Positions 31,528 through 36,868 of a DNA stretch of 36,868 nucleotides are shown here, piece by piece. The translations under genes were made by a program, and so were the position numbers. Within the stretch, counting starts at the first letter, position 1. The number at the start of each line of letters is the position of its first letter. The notes beneath the pieces are model-generated. The model was not told where the DNA came from and made no database searches. It saw only the letters and a list, made by a program, of their open reading frames with translations. Location of the stretch: the NCBI GenBank assembly GCA_020343875.1, contig CP070811.1, positions 1,302,400 through 1,339,267 of the forward strand. The letters are read 5' to 3'. This stretch comes from Anaerolineales bacterium (GTDB lineage: Bacteria; Chloroflexota; Anaerolineae; 4572-78; NAK82).

Positions 31528-32727
31528 TCAGGAGTCCATTTGCTCACGCAAATCAGCAGCGATTAGCCTGGTGGCATCGGCTTGCCAATTGTAGAGGGTG
31601 CGCGGGGGGATCTCAACCTGAAACCACTCCAGCACTTTCTTGTCGGTTGGGTCGAGGTCGTAGTGCCCGAAGCCCCGGCTGTACGGACGCAAACCGCGCA
31701 CATAGGGGAAGAAAAGCGCGTTGTAATGTCGCCAGGCCTGGGTGGTGTCAAAGTCGATTGTGTCGGATGGCTTCAGTCTTCCAATCGACTCGATCAGAAG
31801 CGCTTTCAGTTCAGCCGTTCTGATCAGGGTGTTGTCTTCCAGCTCATTTTGTCGTAGACGCTCTTCGATCAAGGGCAAGCGAATCAGCGGACTCGACGCC
31901 AGCTTCGGCAAATTGCCGAGTTGGCTCAACGCCTTGCGTGTCAGCCTGACAAATTCCTCTTCGCCCCATTTCAGGTCAACGGTCTGTGCGCGGGGGAGAG
32001 CGTCGGTCAGTTCGCGCAGCGCGGCGCGTTCCCGGCTCAGTTGGGGAAACTGGCCGAGCACCAGGTCGTCCAGCCACCTCTGTACCCGGCTGGCATACAC
32101 CTGCAAGGCCATCCCCGTGGCTACGATGACAAACAGCAACGTAACCAGCGGAAAAGTGACCCCGGTGGACAGCCACATCACCACCCCAACCTGTAGGCCA
32201 AGGAGCCAGGCGATGATCTCCGCCTCCACGAACGAGCGCACAAAGTCTGGTAATAGCGATTCGCCTTGCTCAAAGGCGTCAAGCACCCCTACCGCGTAGC
32301 CAAGAATCAACAGATCTCCACCGATGGCGACAATCAGCCAGTTGCGGGGCAACCAATCCAGCGGCACGAGGATCAGCCCCAGGCCGAGGGTAAAGGTTAT
32401 GGTGGCAATGACGATAAGGCCGACGGCGGTTTGGGGGTTTTGCGCGGAATTCAAGCGGACTGGCACCATCCGCAACTTATCCCGCAATTGCCAGATGGCC
32501 CCTATCCAGAAGAGTAGTGGAGCGAGCAGGAGCGGCACCTGCCAGCGCAGAATGTCGGCCAATGATTCTGGTGCGAGTTGCCCAAGCGCGTTCAGTGCCA
32601 GCGCCACGGCATACGAAATCAGCCCGCCTGCCGTCCAGCGGGCGGCAGGCACCGCTTGGCTGCGGCGCAGCAAGTACAAACCCAGCCACCAGGCAACACC
32701 AAATATGATAATCTCAATTGTCAGCAT
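31528..32727 (-). CDS. Membrane protein with cytoplasmic C-terminal domain, 399 residues
   Basis: About six or seven membrane helices in residues 1-215 (for example IIIFGVAWWLGLYLL and LIVIATITFTLGLGLILV). A soluble, helical C-terminal half follows (about 215-399) with many Arg/Glu residues and a closing IPPRTLYNWQADATRLIAADL segment that could be a helix-turn-helix-like or protein-contact motif. No kinase, cyclase or phosphatase signature is present. The layout of sensor-like helices plus a cytoplasmic domain suggests a receptor, but the family is unknown to me. It starts 15 bp after the DNA glycosylase gene in the same direction and is probably cotranscribed with it. The ribosome binding site is weak. 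Confidence 0.75.
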   Translation of the reverse strand: MLTIEIIIFGVAWWLGLYLLRRSQAVPAARWTAGGLISYAVALALNALGQLAPESLADILRWQVPLLLAPLLFWIGAIWQLRDKLRMVPVRLNSAQNPQTAVGLIVIATITFTLGLGLILVPLDWLPRNWLIVAIGGDLLILGYAVGVLDAFEQGESLLPDFVRSFVEAEIIAWLLGLQVGVVMWLSTGVTFPLVTLLFVIVATGMALQVYASRVQRWLDDLVLGQFPQLSRERAALRELTDALPRAQTVDLKWGEEEFVRLTRKALSQLGNLPKLASSPLIRLPLIEERLRQNELEDNTLIRTAELKALLIESIGRLKPSDTIDFDTTQAWRHYNALFFPYVRGLRPYSRGFGHYDLDPTDKKVLEWFQVEIPPRTLYNWQADATRLIAADLREQMDS

Positions 32728-32742
32728 GAGCCTGTCTTACGG

Positions 32743-33513
32743 TTAAGATCTCGCCTCTGCCTGGGCGTGTTTCAACATCTTAATGGCCGCGCCTCGCTCG
32801 TCTTTGCTGAAATACTTAGTCGCATTTTTCAGGCTTTCGGGTGAGAAGGACGGGAGGTTCTCTTCAATCACCCGCCTGACAAATGCTTCGTCGTGCTTGG
32901 AGACGTCGCGAAGGATCCATCCCACGGCCGTCTTGGCGAACCGCTCCTCTCGCCTGATCAAGGCCCGACACGAATCTTCCACCAGTGGGTAATAGACGCG
33001 CTGATCGGCCACCTTCACGAAGGCCACCAGCGAAGCACGCGCCTGCCATAAGTCTTCTGCTATCCGCCACGCGGCGATACGTTCCGCGCATAGAGGGCCT
33101 TCGTTCTCGATGAGCGATCCCAACACCTTGACGCAGAACCAGTCGCAGACATTCCAGTCGTAAATGGCCCCGCTGGCGAACAGGTCCGCAAAGCGATCCA
33201 CATCTCTCGGGCAGCGGATAAGCCCCGCGGGGAGCAAGATTTCCTGCAAGAAGAGCATCCCCGCCAACTTCTCCTCGGTGTGCGGCTGATAAATCAAGGC
33301 CAAGGCCAGCTGGCGCTGCGCCTCGCCCTCCAGATTGTCGGCAACCGATTGTGTATACCATGTGTGCATCAGGGAGCGGATCACCGACATCTTTACCCCC
33401 AAGAAGGGGGCGCTTCTTTTGACATAACCTTCCCACCAACTCCTGGTTTTGGGATCGGCGTTATCGCGAAGAAGGTTGTAAAGTTGGGTAATATATGTTT
33501 TAACCGTTCTCAC
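32743..33513 (-). CDS. AlkD-like DNA alkylation repair glycosylase
   Basis: 256 residues, all-helical HEAT-like repeat protein of the AlkC/AlkD family (DNA alkylation repair enzyme). Typical segments are KTRSWWEGYVKRSAPFLGVKM, the YDWNVCDWFCVKVLG stretch holding the conserved Trp-Asp pair of the active cleft, RRSLVAF-like ARASLVAFVKV and the late KTAVGWILRDVSKHD, also a family hallmark. It should remove alkylated purines (3-methyl and 7-methyl) from DNA. It starts with GTG at 33513; an in-frame stop lies two codons upstream, so no longer protein is possible. The ribosome binding site is weak. First gene of a likely - strand pair. Confidence 0.85.
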   Translation of the reverse strand: MRTVKTYITQLYNLLRDNADPKTRSWWEGYVKRSAPFLGVKMSVIRSLMHTWYTQSVADNLEGEAQRQLALALIYQPHTEEKLAGMLFLQEILLPAGLIRCPRDVDRFADLFASGAIYDWNVCDWFCVKVLGSLIENEGPLCAERIAAWRIAEDLWQARASLVAFVKVADQRVYYPLVEDSCRALIRREERFAKTAVGWILRDVSKHDEAFVRRVIEENLPSFSPESLKNATKYFSKDERGAAIKMLKHAQAEARS

Positions 33514-33743
33514 CCTTCACAAAGTTTGGCGGTTCTCGATGAGGGGCAGACCTCAAAGAGATTGCGGAGCGTCTGGTCGAGCGGTAATTTTATAATATGG
33601 ACCTGGTTTAGGCAAAATTGTGTGCTATCAAACATGCCGCGTGGGTAGCTCTACATCCTCGACAAGCAAGTTGGTAGGTTGTGTTCAGGCAACGGCGAGA
33701 CCAAACTTGCGCCAGCATCTTGTTTTGTGGGATTGGGTTTTCC

Positions 33744-33772
33744 TGGGTTTCACCCCTTCGGGGCTCAACCCA
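33744..33772. repeat. Dispersed-type palindrome upstream of the ATPase remnant
   Basis: TGGGTT ... CCCC-TTC-GGGG ... AACCCA form nested inverted repeats within 33744-33772. The interval 33514-33743 holds no recognisable gene. Similar GGGTTTCACCCC-type words appear elsewhere in the window (near 3525 and 30765), which suggests a small family of intergenic palindromes. Confidence 0.45.
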
Positions 33773-33786
33773 GCCTACGGGTTGCC

Positions 33787-33990
33787 TTGAGCGAAGGCGG
33801 GGAAGAGGCTTTTGCCCGCGCCGAGGCCCAGGCCGCGCGCCAGGCCCAGGCCGTGGCGCAACGCGCTCAAGCTGGCGGAGAGGTGCCGCGGCTGATGCGC
33901 CTGCAATCTGCGTTTGGGCTCGACCGCTTTGAGCTCGATGCGCTGCTGATCTACCTGGCCCCGGCCCTTGACCTGCGGTACTGTGCGTGA
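33787..33990 (+). pseudogene. Fragment of an injection-system-type AAA+ ATPase
   Basis: About 65 codons (LSEGGEEAFARAEAQAARQ ... FGLDRFELDALLIYLAPALDLRY, then Cys-Ala-stop). The F-GLD-FE-D-LLI-LAPALDLRY pattern is characteristic of the N-terminal region of the AAA+ ATPases found in extracellular contractile injection system loci, where the text normally continues ERLYAYLQDD. Here it breaks off exactly after LRY, and no Walker A or B is present, so the ATPase domain is gone. The 5' end is also lost into non-coding sequence. It is a decayed remnant directly before a putative cargo gene. Confidence 0.6.
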
Positions 33991-33996
33991 TAAAAT
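33968..33996 (+). promoter_or_regulatory. Sigma-70-type promoter for the terminal large gene
   Basis: TTGACC at 33968-33973, a 17-bp spacer and TAAAAT at 33991-33996. It lies at the broken end of the ATPase remnant; the -35 is coding sequence of that remnant. Transcription would begin near 34003, about 38 nt before the GTG start at 34041. Confidence 0.6.
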
Positions 33997-34040
33997 GAGG
34001 GCGCCAATTTGGCACGTACTGTATTCATGAGGACAAGCGC

Positions 34041-36868
34041 GTGACTAAAAAAGCCTCGTCTGGTCACAAGAACAAGACGACACAGCGACAGGCCCAACCG
34101 GCCCCGGCGCAGCGGAGTGTCGCTTCCGTGGCGCAGCCGCTCAGCCTGCTTGTGGACAGCGTGCAGTTGGCCGTCGCTGACCCTCGCCGGGCCGCCCCCT
34201 CTGACATCCTGGCGGTGCAGCGGCTGGCTGGCAACCGGGCAGCGGTGCGCCTGCTGCAGCCCCTGGCCCACGCTGGATCGCAGCGCGACGCGGCGCCCGG
34301 CACTGCAAGGGAACCTGATGAGCGGCCGGCCGAGCACGTGGCCAGGATGGTGGCATCCAGTATGTCGTTGGCCCAACCTCGCGGCTCTGCTCCCTCGAAC
34401 CAGATACAGCGCGCCTGGGCGCGGGCCATCATCAATGTGCCCGTGTACCAGGCCGATGCGCAGGATCCGAATCAGGTGGCGACCGGCCACTTTCGCAGAA
34501 AGACGAAGACGGGGACGACCATCCCCCGGTACCAGAGGTTCGAAATCGCAGACCAGGCTGCCGGCAACGACCGGGAGTATTTCCAAGTGACAAGCGGCCT
34601 TGGCAGCGGCGGGTACGTCAAGCAGGGCGGTTACCAGGAGGAACCGGCGGACCTGGACCCCATTGGGGAAAACGTCATCGTCACCCAGAAGACCAAGCTG
34701 CGGGAGATAGAGGAGAGCGGGGGCAAGGGCTCGCTGAAGGCGACGCGCGACATGAACCCGGGCGTGGTGCTCGAGAGCACGGGCGACAGCCGTTTTGTGG
34801 TCCTGGAGAACCGGCCCTGGTACACAAAGATGAAGTTCCAGGCGTTCGGGGAAGATCGGCTGGGCTTAGTGGACAAGGAGAAGGCCAAGCTGCTGTCGGC
34901 GGACGAGTACCGGGGCCTGAAGCTGGGCAGGAGGCGGCCTGAGGAGCTCAAGCGGGTGCGGGTGACTGAGGACACCCATCTGCGCCACATGGTGGACGGC
35001 AGGCAGCATAGCATCGAGGTGGGGGACAAGGTAGGCGACGAGATCAAGAAGGACGAGATCGTGACGGTGGACACCAGCATCCGGGGCGTCGACGAGGGGT
35101 TCTCCATGGCCTGGATCGCTGCCCGGACGGAGGGTGGCCTGGTGGGGTACATCAGGAAGGAAAAGGTCACCCCGGAGGCGGTCAAGGAGCTGACCTTTGC
35201 GGGAGGTGCCGCGGGCAAAGCCAAGGGCTGGTTTGGCAGGGAGAAGACTGTTGAACTCGGCGGGCAAAAGATCGAGGGCAACGAGATCCCCCAGGACAAT
35301 GAGTACGTGTCTACGGCCGACATCAACGTCGGACAGGGGACCAAGGTTGGCGACCGCTTCACGCCCACCCGGAACGCCGTGGCCACCGAAGACACCTACT
35401 GGCAGCTCAGGAACCGCAGAACCGGCAAAATGTGGAACATCCCAAGAGAGAAGGTGCTGCTGGCTTTTCCTGCGCTGACCAAAGACCCGCCGCAGCCGGG
35501 AACGACCGTCGTCCTGACCGACCTGGGGGGGGTGCACGAACCCAAAGTGACCCCCGAGGATCGAGCCAGCAACGTGGGCGTGTCCATCAAGCGCAAGCAG
35601 GGGGAGAACCTCCAAGCTGGGGACAAGGTCAAGGTGGATTTCGAGGCTGGTGGGGTGGATCGCAAGGGGGACACCGGCTGGGCCTACGCCCAGACGCTCG
35701 ACGGCGGGCGGGAGGGCTATGTCCGGACGTCCAAGGTGCGGGAATCGGCTGCGGAGTTGCTGGAGGCGGCGGCTCGCGGTCGAGGGGTGCCCGTGCCCGA
35801 CAGGTTCGTTCCGGCCTACGTATCCAGCAAGACCCAGTTGCGGGATGAAAAGGGGCAGAAGACCGGGGAGAAGAAAGAGATCGCCGACCAGGTCATGGTC
35901 AACTTTACCCGGCATCCGCCGCGCCAGATCACCCGGCCCGGGCGGGAACAGCAGGCGCCTCAGCAGATCGAGAACCCGTACTACAAGGCCGACGACAGAA
36001 ATAGATGGGTCCTGGTGCAGGGGCAGGGCCCCGGGAGCAAGTACATACGGGAGTACAAGGTCACCGTCTCAAGCACGGGGTTCGAGCGCAAGGGCCCGGA
36101 ACAAGAGGGGGCCAGCCGGGCTGGGATAACCTACCAAGCGGCCAAGATGCTGCTGGGCGGGGCCAAGGAGACGGCATACGAAGTCGCTGGTGGATGGGGG
36201 GTGGGCACCACCGGGGACATCGCCACGCACGCCCAGGAGGGGCTGGGCTGGGACTGGTGGCCCGACGCCCCGACCGTGGGCTATGAGTGGCAGAGCCTGG
36301 CCACCGCGGGCGCCCTGGGCAGCCTGTTGGGGCTGGTCGGGTGTGCGGAGGGGCTGCGGGATCTGTTCAAGGGCGGAAGTGTCAAGCAGCGGTTGAAAGG
36401 CCTGCTGCAAGTGACCCAGAGCGGGCTGGGAGCCACCACCGCCTTTACCCAGGCGGTCATCCACGGAAAGGGGGAGGGAGACGAGTGGACGGGGGATACG
36501 GCGGATCAGTGGAAGGCGGCGGCCGGCTGGAGCGCGGGCATCGCCAACGCCATCACCTCGGTCAAGGCGCTGTTCCTGACCATCCATTCCTGGTTCAGGG
36601 ACCGCAAGAAAAAGGGCATGGACCGCTTCCTGGAGGGGGTCCACCACCTGCTGGAAGCGGGCGCGTCGGGGGTCAAGTCTGCCAAGTTCATCACGGAAAC
36701 CTTTCAGGTCTCCGGCGCCAGCCAACTGGCGATGTCCGTACCCTTCCTGGGGCTCGCCGTTGACCTGGCCAGTATCATCTTGGGCTTTCGCAAGTGGTGG
36801 GTGAGCAGCACCGCCCAACGCGAAGCAGCCGCTATGCAGGCGCAAGGCGGCGACGTGGCGGAGGCAGA
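34041..36868 (+). CDS. Large putative contractile-injection-system cargo protein, runs off the window
   Basis: Open from GTG 34041 (TGAGGA at 34027-34032 upstream) to the window end, at least 942 codons, 3' end missing. The first 40 residues are basic and disordered (KKASSGHKNKTTQRQAQP). Residues 55-70 contain ILAVQRLAGNRAAVRLL, the leader motif common in DUF4157-type and other injection-system cargo. Four SH3-like beta units follow (about 200-580), with repeated phrases such as GLVDKEK, GLVGYIRKEKVTP, MWNIPREKV and GREGYVRTSKVRE. A C-terminal half rich in glycine and helix (from about 700) has hydrophobic hairpins (SLATAGALGSLLGLVG, ASQLAMSVPFLGLAVDLASIILGF) that could insert in membranes. 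No enzyme motif is recognised. The ATPase remnant just upstream supports the assignment. Confidence 0.7.
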   Translation, partial: MTKKASSGHKNKTTQRQAQPAPAQRSVASVAQPLSLLVDSVQLAVADPRRAAPSDILAVQRLAGNRAAVRLLQPLAHAGSQRDAAPGTAREPDERPAEHVARMVASSMSLAQPRGSAPSNQIQRAWARAIINVPVYQADAQDPNQVATGHFRRKTKTGTTIPRYQRFEIADQAAGNDREYFQVTSGLGSGGYVKQGGYQEEPADLDPIGENVIVTQKTKLREIEESGGKGSLKATRDMNPGVVLESTGDSRFVVLENRPWYTKMKFQAFGEDRLGLVDKEKAKLLSADEYRGLKLGRRRPEELKRVRVTEDTHLRHMVDGRQHSIEVGDKVGDEIKKDEIVTVDTSIRGVDEGFSMAWIAARTEGGLVGYIRKEKVTPEAVKELTFAGGAAGKAKGWFGREKTVELGGQKIEGNEIPQDNEYVSTADINVGQGTKVGDRFTPTRNAVATEDTYWQLRNRRTGKMWNIPREKVLLAFPALTKDPPQPGTTVVLTDLGGVHEPKVTPEDRASNVGVSIKRKQGENLQAGDKVKVDFEAGGVDRKGDTGWAYAQTLDGGREGYVRTSKVRESAAELLEAAARGRGVPVPDRFVPAYVSSKTQLRDEKGQKTGEKKEIADQVMVNFTRHPPRQITRPGREQQAPQQIENPYYKADDRNRWVLVQGQGPGSKYIREYKVTVSSTGFERKGPEQEGASRAGITYQAAKMLLGGAKETAYEVAGGWGVGTTGDIATHAQEGLGWDWWPDAPTVGYEWQSLATAGALGSLLGLVGCAEGLRDLFKGGSVKQRLKGLLQVTQSGLGATTAFTQAVIHGKGEGDEWTGDTADQWKAAAGWSAGIANAITSVKALFLTIHSWFRDRKKKGMDRFLEGVHHLLEAGASGVKSAKFITETFQVSGASQLAMSVPFLGLAVDLASIILGFRKWWVSSTAQREAAAMQAQGGDVAEA

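Noticed and set aside
33591..33596. TATAAT box on the + strand
   Set aside because: No suitable -35 lies 16-18 bp upstream, and no gene follows within a sensible distance. On the - strand the matching elements before the glycosylase gene have poor spacing.
34064..36845. Many ORFs on both strands inside the terminal gene
   Set aside because: They are shadows of the + strand frame from 34041, which stays open to the window end and alone shows motifs and sensible composition.

Overview
The window is GC-rich bacterial DNA carrying about 26 genes. Nearly all run on the + strand in closely spaced, operon-like groups; three genes at 30978-33513 run on the - strand. No rRNA, tRNA or phylogenetic marker is visible. 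Multi-PAS/GAF hybrid kinases with seven-helix sensors, SpoIIE-type phosphatases, MacB-like permeases, repeat-rich spacers and a contractile-injection-system-type cargo together fit Chloroflexota (Anaerolineae/Caldilineae-like) best. That placement is inference from gene style only.

Layout. 1-590 is a tandem array of 72-bp (one copy 104-bp) palindromic units. It leads into a head-GIN lipoprotein gene and an MDR quinone oxidoreductase gene whose leader is an array of four 19-bp palindromes. 2541-3157 holds a hairpin, a good sigma-70 promoter and four 24-bp direct repeats. Two small membrane-protein genes follow. 4474-13000 looks like one transcription unit: a phosphofructokinase-fold protein that has lost its catalytic residues, an ABC ATPase, two tandem paralogous FtsX/MacB-type permeases and an HlyD-type adaptor, which together make a MacAB-like exporter. 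After that come a secreted SH3b/beta-propeller protein, a small membrane protein, an unknown protein, a membrane GAF-SpoIIE phosphatase, two acyltransferase-3 membrane enzymes and a 33-residue membrane microprotein.

20300-30742 is the most interesting block. It holds an SLC13-type permease with four RCK_C (TrkA_C) domains, a hybrid histidine kinase, a REC-SpoIIE phosphatase, and a 948-residue protein. That protein joins an acyl-CoA-synthetase-like region with altered active-site motifs to two tandem DisA_N (diadenylate cyclase)-like domains. RCK_C domains are established c-di-AMP receptors in other bacteria, so a plausible reading is a lipid- or nucleotide-sensing c-di-AMP circuit acting on a transporter. 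This is inference.

The right end holds three - strand genes: two membrane proteins of unknown function and an AlkD-like DNA glycosylase. It also holds a decayed fragment of an AAA+ ATPase of the type found in extracellular contractile injection loci. The last gene is a large open gene (at least 942 codons) that runs off the window. It has the leader motif and SH3-like repeats expected of an injection-system cargo protein.
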